Part shown: positions 26,183 through 35,850 of the stretch, piece after piece | Position numbering within the stretch: position 1 is the first letter of the stretch | Layout of the letters: each line of letters opens with the position of its first letter | Origin: Marinobacter sp050379415 | GTDB lineage: Bacteria > Pseudomonadota > Gammaproteobacteria > Pseudomonadales > Oleiphilaceae | Direction: 5' to 3' | Assembly (NCBI RefSeq): GCF_050379415.1 | Contig: NZ_JBNRLS010000002.1 | Location: forward strand, 186,001-250,000 | DNA length: 64,000 nucleotides | Made by a program: the position numbers and the translations under genes | The notes under the pieces: model-generated | What the model was told of the DNA's origin: nothing | Seen by the model: only the letters and a program-made list of their open reading frames with translations | Database searches by the model: none

Positions 26183-28216
26183 ATGAGCAAAGCCACGCCC
26201 GAGATTATCCAGCGTGTTGAAGAACTCCGGTCCCAGATCGAGGACCACAACTACCATTATTACGTCCTGGATGATCCCCGCATTCCGGATGCGGAATACG
26301 ACCGCCTCTTCCGCGAGTTGCAGCAACTCGAGTCAGACTACCCCGAGCTCGCCTCCGACGACTCGCCGACCCGACGGGTGGGAATCAGTGCCGAGACAAG
26401 CTTCGAGGAAGTGGTCCACCGGCTGCCGATGCTCTCCCTGGATAATGCCTTCAGCGAAGAAGAGCTCAGGGATTTCGACCGGCGCGTTCGTGACCGGCTC
26501 GATGCCGACAGCGAAATCGAGTACGTGTGCGAGCCAAAGCTCGATGGCCTGGCGGTCAGCCTTCACTACGAGAACGGTTCCCTGACCGTGGCCGCCACCC
26601 GGGGCGATGGCTACAGCGGCGAGGACATCACTGCCAACATCCGTACAATCCCATCCGTGCCGCTCAAGCTTCGTGGTGACGATGTGCCGGAGATGGTGGA
26701 AGTCCGGGGCGAGGTCTACATGCCCAAGGTGGGCTTTGAGAAGCTCAACCAGCGGCTGGCAGACCGGGGTGAGAAGACCTTTGTGAATCCCCGTAACGCC
26801 GCCGCCGGCAGTCTGCGCCAGAAGAAATCCACGGTGACCGCCAAACGTCCCCTGGAGATGTGTGCCTACAGTGTTGCTGTCACCGATGAGAGTCTCTTGC
26901 CGGATACCCAGTGGGACGGTCTACAGCAGGTCAAGCGTTGGGGCTTCCGGATCAATCCGGAAATGCGCAAGGCCAAAGGTGTGGATGAGTGCCTTGAGGC
27001 CTATAACGAGCTTATGGAAAAACGGGACTCCCTCCCGTACGAGATCGATGGCATCGTATTCAAGGTCAACCGGTTGGATCTTCAGCAGCAACTGGGTTTT
27101 GTGTCCAGGGCGCCCCGATGGGCCATTGCCCACAAATTCCCGGCCCAGGAAGAGCTGACTGTCATCGAGGACGTGGAGTTCCAGGTTGGCCGTACCGGTG
27201 CCGTAACTCCGGTGGCGCGCCTCAAACCGGTCTTTGTGGGCGGCGTAACCGTCAGCAACGCGACCTTGCACAACATGGACGAGATCCGTCGGCTGGACGT
27301 GCACATCGGCGACACCGTATTCATCCGCAGGGCCGGGGATGTGATTCCCCAGGTGGTCAAGGTGGTCGCCGACAAACGTCCGAAAAACGCCAAAGCGGTG
27401 GAACTTCCGAAGACCTGTCCGGTGTGCGGTTCCGACGTCATCCAGATCGAAGACGAGGCCGTGGCCCGTTGCTCCGGCGGTCTGTATTGTCCGGCCCAAC
27501 GGAAAGAGGCTATCCGCCATTACGCTTCCAGAAAGGCTTTGGATATCGAGGGGCTGGGGGACAAATGGATCGATATCCTGGTGGACCGAGGCATGGTCAA
27601 GACCGTCGCGGATCTGTATCACCTCAAGGTCAAGGACCTGACCAGTCTGGAACGAATGGGCGAGAAGTCTGCAAGCAACCTGGTCAATGCCATCGAGAGC
27701 TCCCGGGAGCCGGTGCTGTGGCGTTTCCTCTATGCCCTCGGAATCCGGGAAGTGGGCGAGGCGACGGCCAAGGGCCTGGCCAGTCATTTCGGAACCCTTG
27801 AAGCCATCGCCGATGCCGACGAGGAGGCCCTGCAGGAAGTGCCGGACGTTGGCCCCATTGTCGCCGGACATATCCGCAGCTTCTTCGATCAATCCCACAA
27901 CCAGGAAACCCTCCAGGCCCTGAAGGACGCCGGTGTCCGGTGGCAGGAAGAGGTGGTGGAACAGGGCGAGAAACCGCTCCAGGGCGAAACCTGGGTTCTC
28001 ACCGGCACCCTGTCCGGGATGACTCGTGATGAGGCCAAGGAGAAGCTGGAAGCCCTGGGCGCGAAAGTCGCCGGGAGCGTTTCGAAGAAAACCGCCTGTG
28101 TTGTGGCGGGCGAGGCGGCCGGCTCAAAGCTGGCCAAGGCCGAGCAGTTGGGTGTGCCGGTTCTTGACGAGGAAGGCCTGGTCAAGCTGTTGAAAGAGCA
28201 CGGCCTCAAAGGCTGA
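26183..28216 (+). CDS. ligA: NAD-dependent DNA ligase
   Basis: Seals nicks in DNA during replication and repair using NAD. 677 residues with the full domain set: Ia/adenylation domain with the adenylated K119 in CEPKLDGLAV, an OB fold (about 320-400), a four-Cys zinc finger (CPVCGSD near 413, CSGGLYC near 431), helix-hairpin-helix repeats (about 445-585) and a C-terminal BRCT domain (about 595-677). A TTG codon sits directly before the ATG in the same frame; I take the ATG at 26183 as the start. It lies 23 bases after the zipA terminator. Confidence 0.97.
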   Translation: MSKATPEIIQRVEELRSQIEDHNYHYYVLDDPRIPDAEYDRLFRELQQLESDYPELASDDSPTRRVGISAETSFEEVVHRLPMLSLDNAFSEEELRDFDRRVRDRLDADSEIEYVCEPKLDGLAVSLHYENGSLTVAATRGDGYSGEDITANIRTIPSVPLKLRGDDVPEMVEVRGEVYMPKVGFEKLNQRLADRGEKTFVNPRNAAAGSLRQKKSTVTAKRPLEMCAYSVAVTDESLLPDTQWDGLQQVKRWGFRINPEMRKAKGVDECLEAYNELMEKRDSLPYEIDGIVFKVNRLDLQQQLGFVSRAPRWAIAHKFPAQEELTVIEDVEFQVGRTGAVTPVARLKPVFVGGVTVSNATLHNMDEIRRLDVHIGDTVFIRRAGDVIPQVVKVVADKRPKNAKAVELPKTCPVCGSDVIQIEDEAVARCSGGLYCPAQRKEAIRHYASRKALDIEGLGDKWIDILVDRGMVKTVADLYHLKVKDLTSLERMGEKSASNLVNAIESSREPVLWRFLYALGIREVGEATAKGLASHFGTLEAIADADEEALQEVPDVGPIVAGHIRSFFDQSHNQETLQALKDAGVRWQEEVVEQGEKPLQGETWVLTGTLSGMTRDEAKEKLEALGAKVAGSVSKKTACVVAGEAAGSKLAKAEQLGVPVLDEEGLVKLLKEHGLKG

Positions 28217-28237
28217 GCCCTGGATCACAATCGCGTA

Positions 28238-28270
28238 GCTGCCCGCATACCATGGAGGTTTACGGGCAGC
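28238..28270 (+). terminator. Possible hairpin after ligA
   Basis: GCTGCCCG (28238-28245) pairs with CGGGCAGC (28263-28270), 21 bases after the ligA stop. There is no U-run, so it may only mark the mRNA 3' end. Confidence 0.35.
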
Positions 28271-28401
28271 GATTCTGAGAACTCGCGCAGATCCCGCCTT
28301 CGACAAATTGGCTACCATGGCGTTGTTCTGTAACGGTGTGTAAATCGGCCCTGGCGGCTGGCTCGCACCGATAATAACAACGCTCCGAAACGGACTTTTC
28401 C

Positions 28402-31158
28402 ATGCGCGCCGATAGTTGTTCCCGCATCGCTTCCGGTCTCCGCTTTACCGGCCTGATACTTCTCCTGACCGCTCTCGTTGGCTGTAAAACCGAGAAAGAC
28501 CCGGATCAGCCAACCATCCTGGGAGCGCCGCCGTCGAATGCCTACCTGGGCGTGGAGTATTACTACAACTGGGGCGCCTACGGGGGCGAGGGCATTCTCG
28601 ACTACAGCCTGACCAACGCGCCGTCCTGGCTGGCGCTGGAAGACATCAGCAACAAGGCTCGCCAGGGCGTAATCATGTATGGCGTGCCCGGACTGACCGG
28701 GGGCAATCGGGGAGAAGCCGATCTCGGGAAGACAGAAGACATCAATCTGGTAACCACGGACGGCAGCCTGGCCGGTACCATGCCGTTCGATATTGAAGTG
28801 CGCTACAACCCCCTGGTTCTGGAAGCCGGCAGCTTTACCGAGGGCGAGGTACCGGAACTGGCGGCTCCGATAGGGGAACATTGCGAGGTCCCGGACTTGT
28901 CCGAACCGGGAAAACATACCTTCACCATCAACACCTATGACGATTCCGGCGCGGTTGATGGTGAAAAGGAAGTGACGTTGCCCACTCGCCAGGTTGCCGT
29001 CAAGGTGAGCCTCGAGAAGCCCTCGGTGACCCGCGTTGGCGTCGCCTTTGAGCTGAACTCGCAGTATGACCCCTCCAGATGTGATCCGTCGTTCACTGGA
29101 ACCGAACCCCACCAACAGTGCGATTTCAGTGCTGCCAATGGCAGTGACGCCATCATCGGCAAGGACATTGTTGGGCTTGGCACGGACTCTCCGGAACCAG
29201 TGGATGAAAACGGCGATCCGCTGGGCTACCTGTCCTACGAAGCGGATGAAAACGGCTATCTGACCCGGGGTATTGTTACCCTCGAACCCGGAATCACCGA
29301 ATGTTATATCCGCCTTGAGGTAGTGGAGGACAGCTTTGCTGAGCTTTCCGAGTCGGCGCGGCTGACCCTGACCGAGGTCCGCTCCGGCCTTGCCGGGCTC
29401 GGGCCCAATAACGGCGGGGTACAGACGACCCTCACCATTGATGACAACGAACCGGTGGTTGCTCTGGAAACCCTTGAGGGTGGGCTTCGAGATACCCTGA
29501 ACGTGGGAGACTCCCGCGAATACCGGGCCACGTTGACCGGTGATCGGGATGGAATCGTCCAGGCCCGTTTGATCCATTCCGAGAGCTCCACCGCGCGACT
29601 CCACAGCGAATTTGTGATCGAGCAGCAGGAGAACGGACTCTGGGTGGAGAAACCGACCCTGAGTTTCCCTGTGGATCAGGATCAGGTCACCTTCCGTGTA
29701 CGCGTGCCTGCCGATAGCTATACCAATCCGGACCTTGCCGACCGGTTTATCCAGATGGCTCTGGACGAGGCCTACCAGGCCGGGCGCGAGGCATTTGCAC
29801 GGACGGCGTCCGAGGATCTGCTGCGCATCAGCCTGAATGAGCTGACAACACCGGTCGTTCTGCCTGGCTCCGGGGGGTTCGTGCCCACGGACATGGCTCT
29901 TGGTCACAATGGCCGGCTTTTCCTGGCCGGATACGATAGTGGCGATGGCAACCGGGTGAAGGTCAGGATTTTTGACCAGAAAGGAAACCAACTGCAGGAG
30001 GTGGGAGTCACGCTGGCAGGCGCCAGCATTGCACCGTCGTCCCCTGTAATTGGCGTGGTGAACAGGAAGGTTACCGAGAATAATACCAAGGTTGACCGGT
30101 ACGAGTTCGTCGTCGCCTACACCACCGGCGATGACATTGCGGGAACAACGCCGGCAGGGGGTGACGATGTCCTGGTGTCGTTGTTCCGGTTCGACGGTGA
30201 TTTTAACGGAGGCGAGTACGTTCCCTACTGGACATTGCGAAGTGGCACCGCAGGTGATGACCGGATAAGAGAGGCCGGGATCAATCCGGACTCCGGTTAT
30301 GTGATCCTGTCCGGTGAAACCAGCGGGACCTGGCCAGGAGAAAGTTCGGCTGGCCGTGTGGACAGTTTCCTGCAACGGATTGATACCGTGCTCGACGGCG
30401 AAACACCGGTGCCCGCAGTCGCCTGGACCCGACAGGTGGGATCCGCCGGTGACGATGCCGTGGCGGGCAGCTCGGTGCTGTCCATGTCGCCCACGCTGTT
30501 CGGCTCGGCAGCAGGCTCCGTAGGTGGTGCCGAGGTCATTGGCGGGGAAGATGCCTATTTCTATGCATACAGCGGGGCGTCAACCATGCCGACCGTCCAT
30601 CAGGTGGGAACGGCAGGTAATGAGACGGTCGTGGCCGGTCTCTTCGGTGGGAATAATCTCTGGTTGTTGGGCGAGGGTGATGGGAAGTATTCCGTCGCTA
30701 CCGGCGAGGACGATCTTCAGACCCTGGTACGAGAGCCGTTGTCCAGTCAGGCCGGTTTCCTGTTGTCCTATTCCTCGACCGGAGAGGTGAGCAGGGCGTT
30801 CACCTTGAACGATACAGCGGATGCCTCCAGTGAGGTTTTCCACGCCCTGACCGGGTTCGATGGCGATATGGTGGCCGGGGGCGATACCAACGGCAATTTC
30901 ACCGGAGCTGCGGTTCCCTCATCCGGTCAGACCCAGGGCATCGTCAGCCGCATTTCGCTGGTCGAACCGGTCGCAACGGATGACAGCGAGCCGGCGTTCC
31001 GCAACGAGTGGCGTTATCAACTGGCGGTTGGGGATACCTCGGTTCAGGGGCTCGCCAATTATCGGGACGATGAGATCACCGCGCTGGTGCACAGGGGGGA
31101 GGACCGGATGATCCTCCTGTTCAGTCCCGAGGGGCAGCTGCTGACGCCCCTGAACTGA
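28402..31158 (+). CDS. Large surface lipoprotein with Calx-beta-like region
   Basis: A 918-residue lipoprotein: signal peptide to a lipobox ALVGC with Cys28 as the lipidated residue. Residues 40-140 look like an Ig/cadherin-type beta domain (the NAPSWLALEDIS motif is common in such domains). Residues about 190-350 resemble a Calx-beta repeat, ending in GVQTTLTIDDNEP, a typical Calx-beta end. Residues about 490-910 contain repeated stretches such as AWTRQVGSAGDDAV and RDDEITALVHRGEDRMIL that resemble beta-propeller blades. It is acidic and should be displayed from the outer membrane, perhaps in adhesion or polymer binding, but no enzyme motif is seen. No obvious ribosome site lies directly before the ATG. 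It is convergent with mnmC, only 4 bases apart. Confidence 0.8.
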   Translation: MRADSCSRIASGLRFTGLILLLTALVGCKTEKDPDQPTILGAPPSNAYLGVEYYYNWGAYGGEGILDYSLTNAPSWLALEDISNKARQGVIMYGVPGLTGGNRGEADLGKTEDINLVTTDGSLAGTMPFDIEVRYNPLVLEAGSFTEGEVPELAAPIGEHCEVPDLSEPGKHTFTINTYDDSGAVDGEKEVTLPTRQVAVKVSLEKPSVTRVGVAFELNSQYDPSRCDPSFTGTEPHQQCDFSAANGSDAIIGKDIVGLGTDSPEPVDENGDPLGYLSYEADENGYLTRGIVTLEPGITECYIRLEVVEDSFAELSESARLTLTEVRSGLAGLGPNNGGVQTTLTIDDNEPVVALETLEGGLRDTLNVGDSREYRATLTGDRDGIVQARLIHSESSTARLHSEFVIEQQENGLWVEKPTLSFPVDQDQVTFRVRVPADSYTNPDLADRFIQMALDEAYQAGREAFARTASEDLLRISLNELTTPVVLPGSGGFVPTDMALGHNGRLFLAGYDSGDGNRVKVRIFDQKGNQLQEVGVTLAGASIAPSSPVIGVVNRKVTENNTKVDRYEFVVAYTTGDDIAGTTPAGGDDVLVSLFRFDGDFNGGEYVPYWTLRSGTAGDDRIREAGINPDSGYVILSGETSGTWPGESSAGRVDSFLQRIDTVLDGETPVPAVAWTRQVGSAGDDAVAGSSVLSMSPTLFGSAAGSVGGAEVIGGEDAYFYAYSGASTMPTVHQVGTAGNETVVAGLFGGNNLWLLGEGDGKYSVATGEDDLQTLVREPLSSQAGFLLSYSSTGEVSRAFTLNDTADASSEVFHALTGFDGDMVAGGDTNGNFTGAAVPSSGQTQGIVSRISLVEPVATDDSEPAFRNEWRYQLAVGDTSVQGLANYRDDEITALVHRGEDRMILLFSPEGQLLTPLN

Positions 31159-31162
31159 GGCC

Positions 31163-33040
31163 TCAGCCGGCCCGGAGCCGGCACATCCGGTCCGGGCGGA
31201 CGCTGTGCGCGAGCGTCGCGGGCAGGCAGGCCGGTTGCCCGGTGAGCTGATCCGCCACGTATTCGGCCAGGAGAGGGGCGTAGGTAAGGCCCTTGCTCCC
31301 AAGGCCGGTAAGCAGGTAGACACCCTCAAGAGATTGCCCATTGCAGTCTGCCATCATTCCGGCCACGGGCTGATAATCGTGGGTGGTGCAGCGAAATCCG
31401 ACCCGCCCCTCGAAATCCCGGTTGCTGCCGTCCTCGGCAAACAATCCCGGCAACATGTCACCGAGCTTCTGGAGGTTCTCGGTGTTTGCCTCGCGGGTGA
31501 CGGAGGGATCGGCGCTGTGCAGGTCAAAGGTGGCCCCGGTCACGGCCAGACCGTTCTGGCACGGATTCAGGTATTTCTGGCCGCAGATAACCGCCTTCGG
31601 TGCCCGGATGGTTTCTTCGGGGATATGAGTTACCTGACCCCGGATGGCCTTGAAGCGGTACTCGCCCTTGAGGGGAATCAGTTCCGCCGACTTGTGGCCT
31701 GCGGCAATCACCACACTGTTTGCGATGATATCCGCGCCACTACAGCTGGAAAGATGCCACTTGCCGTTGCAGGGCATCAGCCTATCCACCCGTGTACCGA
31801 ATCGGCAATCAATCAGGGCGTGATCGACCAGCTCCCGGCAGAGGCTGCCGGGTGACAGCCAGCCATTGTTGGGAAACCAAAGCCCACCGTTGGTTACGGG
31901 GATGCCGGTGAGTTCGGAGGCGGTGGCTGCATCCACAGGGTAGAGAAGACCCTCGGGATACTGATTGCGGTCGAGAAAACGGGCCTGCCTGTCCTGTTCC
32001 TGCGGATTCCAGGCCAGCTGCAGCAGGCCCGTCGGATGCCAGAAAGAATCCCGGTAGGGTTCGTAGGCGCGCTGACTGAAGGTCAGGGCGGAGAGCGCCA
32101 GTTCTGTCTGGGCATTAAACTCGACACCGAGTTTGACATACATCGCGCCCTGAAGATTTCCGGAGGCAGCGGCACCGGCATATTCTTCCGTATCGATCAG
32201 GGTGACGGCTACCCCGCGGCTGGCCAGGTTCCGGGCCAGCAGGGTGCCAGCGATGCCTGCACCGATAATGGCCACGGTGTGGGACGGGTTGGTCGAGTCG
32301 CTGGAAGCGGTGCCGGTCAGTGCTCCGGCAATCATGTCCCGTTTGCGTCCGTAGCCCGGCGACTTGCGCATCTCGAAGCCTTCGCTCTCAAGCGCCCGGC
32401 GTATCCTGCCCACCGCGGTGAAGGTGGCCAGGGTTGTGCCCGGTCTGCTGTGTTCGCGGATCAGCGCCATGGCCTGGTCAAGCCACATATCGGGATTCAG
32501 AGCCGGGGCGAAGCCGTCCAGAAACCAGGCGTCGGCAGAGAATGAAAGAGCCTTCCAGGCATCCAGTACATCGCCAAAGTACAGGGTCAGGCGCACGCGG
32601 CCTTCATCCAGTACCAGGCGGTGTGTACCCCGGACCAGAGGCGGGTAATGAGCGAGCAGGTCCCCAGCGAGCGGTGCCAGTTCGGGCCAGAGGTCCAGAG
32701 CGCGCTTGAGATCATTGCGCGTGAGCGGGTAGCGCTCGGCCGAGATGAAATGCAGTACGGACCCGTTATCCGGCCGGTGTTTCCGCCAGGCCTGCCAGGC
32801 GGCCAGAAAATTGAGACCGGTACCGAAGCCCGTCTCCGCGATCACGAACGCACCCTGAGGTGGCAGGTCCCGGAACCGGTCGGGCAGGTTGTTGTGGTTC
32901 AGGAAGACATGCCGGGTTTCTGCGAGGCCATTGTCCCGGGAGAAATAGACATCCCCGAACCGGGCCGACTCCGGTATTCCGTCGCGCCAGACAAGGTCCG
33001 CGGGCTCAATGGCTGGCGGGTGCACAGTGCAGTCAGTCAT
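31163..33040 (-). CDS. mnmC: Bifunctional tRNA 5-methylaminomethyl-2-thiouridine enzyme
   Basis: Completes the mnm5s2U modification at the wobble base of several tRNAs. 625 residues in two catalytic halves. The N-terminal half (about 1-240) is the SAM-dependent methyltransferase with ETGFGTGLNFLAAW (near 69) and DAWFLDGFAPALNPDMW (near 170). The C-terminal half (about 250-615) is an FAD-dependent oxidase of the DAO type with AIIGAGIAGTLLARNLASRG (near 255). E. coli MnmC is 668 residues, so both domains are complete. It is downstream of the cyclophilin gene by 3 bases and shares its transcript. Confidence 0.95.
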   Translation of the reverse strand: MTDCTVHPPAIEPADLVWRDGIPESARFGDVYFSRDNGLAETRHVFLNHNNLPDRFRDLPPQGAFVIAETGFGTGLNFLAAWQAWRKHRPDNGSVLHFISAERYPLTRNDLKRALDLWPELAPLAGDLLAHYPPLVRGTHRLVLDEGRVRLTLYFGDVLDAWKALSFSADAWFLDGFAPALNPDMWLDQAMALIREHSRPGTTLATFTAVGRIRRALESEGFEMRKSPGYGRKRDMIAGALTGTASSDSTNPSHTVAIIGAGIAGTLLARNLASRGVAVTLIDTEEYAGAAASGNLQGAMYVKLGVEFNAQTELALSALTFSQRAYEPYRDSFWHPTGLLQLAWNPQEQDRQARFLDRNQYPEGLLYPVDAATASELTGIPVTNGGLWFPNNGWLSPGSLCRELVDHALIDCRFGTRVDRLMPCNGKWHLSSCSGADIIANSVVIAAGHKSAELIPLKGEYRFKAIRGQVTHIPEETIRAPKAVICGQKYLNPCQNGLAVTGATFDLHSADPSVTREANTENLQKLGDMLPGLFAEDGSNRDFEGRVGFRCTTHDYQPVAGMMADCNGQSLEGVYLLTGLGSKGLTYAPLLAEYVADQLTGQPACLPATLAHSVRPDRMCRLRAG

Positions 33041-33043
33041 GTT

Positions 33044-33661
33044 CTACTCGTCGTTGCTGACCACCGAAACCTTCTCGATGATGACCGGATCGACCGGTAC
33101 GTCTCTCATGCCACGGGCGTAGCCGGTTTCGACACCGGCGATGGCGTCAACCACATCCATGCCTTCGGTTACCTCGCCGAACACGGCATAGCCGGGGCCA
33201 CGAACGCCGGCATTGAGAAAATCATTGCCGACCACGTTGATGAAGAACTGCGAAGTAGCTGAATCCGGATTGCTGGTGCGGGCCATGGCGATGGTGCCCC
33301 GCTGGTTCGGGAGGTCCTTGCTGGCTTCGTTGACGATCGGGTCCCGGGTGGGTTTACGGGACAGTTCCGGGGTAAACCCTCCACCCTGGATCATGAAGCC
33401 GGGGATGACACGGTGAAACACCGTACCTTCATAAAATCCGTCGCGGACGTATTGAAGGAAGTTCTCTACGGTTTCGGGAGCCACATCGGGGCGCAGTTCG
33501 AGCACGAATTCACCCTGGTTTGTTTGAAACCGGACTTCCGGCGTTGTCGCATCTGCGTCACCGGACTGGGCCTGGGCCGGCGCGGAGACCAGGCAGAAGG
33601 CAGCCAGGGCAGCCAGCAACGGAGAAAGCAGGTGGCGGGGAAAAGGGGCGTATTGGGTCAT
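33044..33661 (-). CDS. Periplasmic peptidyl-prolyl cis-trans isomerase (cyclophilin)
   Basis: Catalyses proline isomerisation during folding of exported proteins. I place the start at the ATG at 33661 (205 residues) because it is followed by a good signal peptide: MTQYAPFPRHLLSPLLAALAAF to an AQA cleavage site near residue 31. A longer frame upstream, to 33835, would run into the divergent CheR gene and lacks signal character. The mature part is a compact cyclophilin with EVRFQTNQGEFVLEL, FHRVIPGFMIQGGG and a GTIAMARTSNPDSATSQFFINV segment. It is 3 bases before mnmC and probably starts that transcript. It is PpiA-like, but a cytosolic PpiB is the other family member. Confidence 0.9.
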   Translation of the reverse strand: MTQYAPFPRHLLSPLLAALAAFCLVSAPAQAQSGDADATTPEVRFQTNQGEFVLELRPDVAPETVENFLQYVRDGFYEGTVFHRVIPGFMIQGGGFTPELSRKPTRDPIVNEASKDLPNQRGTIAMARTSNPDSATSQFFINVVGNDFLNAGVRGPGYAVFGEVTEGMDVVDAIAGVETGYARGMRDVPVDPVIIEKVSVVSNDE

Positions 33662-33816
33662 ATCCGGGACACTCTCGATGTTGTTGCCAATGTTCCGACT
33701 GGGCAAATCAGCAGGACCAGCTGTGTGAAGCAGGATGTTAGCAGATTGATCCCACGCAACGGCCAGCCGAAGGTGGTAAAATGCCGCTTTGATTACGCGA
33801 ATATAATAATGAGTCA

Positions 33817-34641
33817 ATGGAAACGATAAACACAAGCGACTATCAGGCCCTGCAGATCTATCTTCGGGATGCTTGCGGGATTCTGCTGCGAGACAGTGCC
33901 CGGGATCTGGCCCGGCGACGCCTGCGCCCGGTTTTGGATAACCATCAGCTGACGTCCATCGAAGAGTTGTTGGCCCGGCTGGATAAACCGGGGCGGTCCG
34001 GCCTGAAGGAAGCCGTCATTGATGGGGTTACCATGAGCGAGAGCCAGTGGTTCGGCGAAGCGGCGGTATTCTCGTTACTGGGTGATCAGGTGCTACCCGA
34101 CATTGTCGGGCGGAACCCCGGCAAACGGGTGGCTGTCTGGTCGGCCGCCTGTTCTACCGGGCAGGAGCCTTATTCGGTAGCCATGCTTGTACGCGAGCTC
34201 AGCGAGAAGAATCCCGGTACGCTAAGTGAACCCAGGGTTCTGGCGACGGATACTTCACGCAGTGCCCTGGAAGTCGCGCGGCGGGCACACTACGAAATCG
34301 GCCCCGACGACACCGGCGTTACCGCCGTGCGCAAGGAGCGTTTTTTCCGATCGATCGAGAAGGGGGGCTGGCAAGTCAGTCCGGACATTCGTGCCCTGGT
34401 CGAGTTCCGTGAACTGAACCTGCTGCAACGCACTTTGCCGGGCAAGTTCGATGTGGTGATCTGCCAGAACGCGCTGGTTTACTACTCGGCAGAAAAGAGA
34501 AAGGCCATATTGGCCCGGTTCCATGCCGCCCTCAATCCCGGTGGCTACCTGATCGCCGGATCCTCCGAGCTGACGGGCGACATGACCGAACTTTACGAAC
34601 CCATTGCGTGCCCCAGTGGCACCGCCTACAGGAAAAAGTAA
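33817..34641 (+). CDS. CheR-type protein-glutamate methyltransferase
   Basis: A SAM-dependent methyltransferase of the CheR family, which methylates glutamates of chemoreceptors. 274 residues: an N-terminal helical CheR domain (about 5-75) and a SAM-binding domain with VWSAACSTGQEPYSVAML (near 107-124), ATDTSRSALEVARR (near 144) and FDVVICQNALVYYSAEKR (near 211), where the usual NVLIYF reads NALVYY. No chemotaxis gene is next to it; isolated CheR proteins often serve dedicated receptors or twitching systems (PilK type). The ATG has no visible ribosome site, only an AT-rich upstream stretch. The MFS gene follows after 3 bases. Confidence 0.88.
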   Translation: METINTSDYQALQIYLRDACGILLRDSARDLARRRLRPVLDNHQLTSIEELLARLDKPGRSGLKEAVIDGVTMSESQWFGEAAVFSLLGDQVLPDIVGRNPGKRVAVWSAACSTGQEPYSVAMLVRELSEKNPGTLSEPRVLATDTSRSALEVARRAHYEIGPDDTGVTAVRKERFFRSIEKGGWQVSPDIRALVEFRELNLLQRTLPGKFDVVICQNALVYYSAEKRKAILARFHAALNPGGYLIAGSSELTGDMTELYEPIACPSGTAYRKK

Positions 34642-34644
34642 TTC

Positions 34645-35850
34645 ATGCCTCTGAATGTCTGGGTGCTGGTGGCTGCGCAGGCGCTGGCCATGTGTACGGC
34701 ACCGTTCATTATCGTTATCGGCAGTATCCAGGGCCGGGCCCTGGCACCCTCTGCGGAGTGGGCCACGCTTCCAGTGGGGCTTGTGGTGGTCGGGACGGTG
34801 GTCTCGGTCAAGCTTGCCACCTGGTTGATGGAGCGCATAGGGCGCAAACCGGTCATGCTGCTGGGGGCCATAATGGGCATCCTGGCCGGGGGATTGGGCG
34901 CATTGGCTTCCTTGCAGGGATCTTTTCCGCTGCTCTGTGTGGCTGCCGTCGTGGGTGGCAGTGGCCTTGCCGTAGTGCATCAGTATCGTTTTGCCGCAAT
35001 GGAGTCGGTCGGACCGGAACTTGCGGCTTCCGCTGCAGCCAGGGTGCTTCTGGGCGGGTTGGGTGCAGCCTGGTTAGGGCCTGAAATTGCCACTCTCGGA
35101 GCCGGCCCGGATGAAGCCCATCCCTTTATGGATAGCTGGCTTGGGTTGCTGGCGGTGCAGGCGGTAGCCCTGGTGACGCTTTTCGCAGGCTATCGTTCGA
35201 AAGGCGAGCTGGTCCGTGAGGACCATGTTGGCGGCGGTCGACCACTGCGTGAAATTCTGGTCAATCCCCTGGTACTGGCAGCGATCGGTGCTGCCGCCAT
35301 CGGCTATGCGGTGATGAGCTTCATCATGACGGCGACACCGCTGAGTATGACCGAAATGGCCGGTCACAGTCTGGACGATGCCAAGACAGTCATCCAGCTC
35401 CACATCATGGCCATGTACCTACCGTCACTGATCAGTGGCTGGCTGACCCGGGTCGTGGGCATTCCGCTTATGATGGTTGGCGGGCTGGCGGCCTATCTCG
35501 CGTGTGTGCTGCTTGCTGCAGCCGGTATCAGCTTTCACCACTACCTATGGGCGCTTCTGTTGCTGGGCGTGGGCTGGAATTTCCTGTTCGTAGGGGGAAC
35601 AGCGCTGTTACCAAGGGGCTATCAGGACTCCGAGCGTTTCCGGGTACAGGGGCTGAACGATCTCCTGGTCTTCGGTTCCCAGGCGGCCGCGTCGCTGTCC
35701 GCCGGGGCGGTTTTTGCCTGGGTCGGGTGGTCCGGTCTGGTTATGGTCGCCGTACCTTTCCTGGCACTTCAGGGCATTCTCGTTATGCTATGGCTGGCTC
35801 GTTCCAGGGCAACACAGAAGCTGCAGACAGGAGGCGCAGATGCAGATTGA
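34645..35850 (+). CDS. MFS transporter
   Basis: A 401-residue inner-membrane transporter of the major facilitator superfamily with about 12 hydrophobic helices. The loop between helices 2 and 3 reads MERIGRKPVML, a version of the family's GxxxDRxGRR signature. Helix 4 to 6 carry Gly/Ala-rich packing stretches. The substrate cannot be read from the sequence. It starts 3 bases after the CheR gene and overlaps the following flavin reductase gene by 11 bases, so the three genes form one transcript. A metabolite or drug exporter linked to the flavin enzyme is possible but only a guess. Confidence 0.85.
   Translation: MPLNVWVLVAAQALAMCTAPFIIVIGSIQGRALAPSAEWATLPVGLVVVGTVVSVKLATWLMERIGRKPVMLLGAIMGILAGGLGALASLQGSFPLLCVAAVVGGSGLAVVHQYRFAAMESVGPELAASAAARVLLGGLGAAWLGPEIATLGAGPDEAHPFMDSWLGLLAVQAVALVTLFAGYRSKGELVREDHVGGGRPLREILVNPLVLAAIGAAAIGYAVMSFIMTATPLSMTEMAGHSLDDAKTVIQLHIMAMYLPSLISGWLTRVVGIPLMMVGGLAAYLACVLLAAAGISFHHYLWALLLLGVGWNFLFVGGTALLPRGYQDSERFRVQGLNDLLVFGSQAAASLSAGAVFAWVGWSGLVMVAVPFLALQGILVMLWLARSRATQKLQTGGADAD

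Noticed and set aside
28312..30375. Minus-strand 687-codon frame antisense to the large lipoprotein
   Set aside because: The plus strand has a lipoprotein signal and beta-domain motifs; the antisense frame has none.
33662..33835. N-terminal extension of the cyclophilin
   Set aside because: It overlaps the divergent CheR gene and puts 58 non-signal residues before a clear signal peptide.
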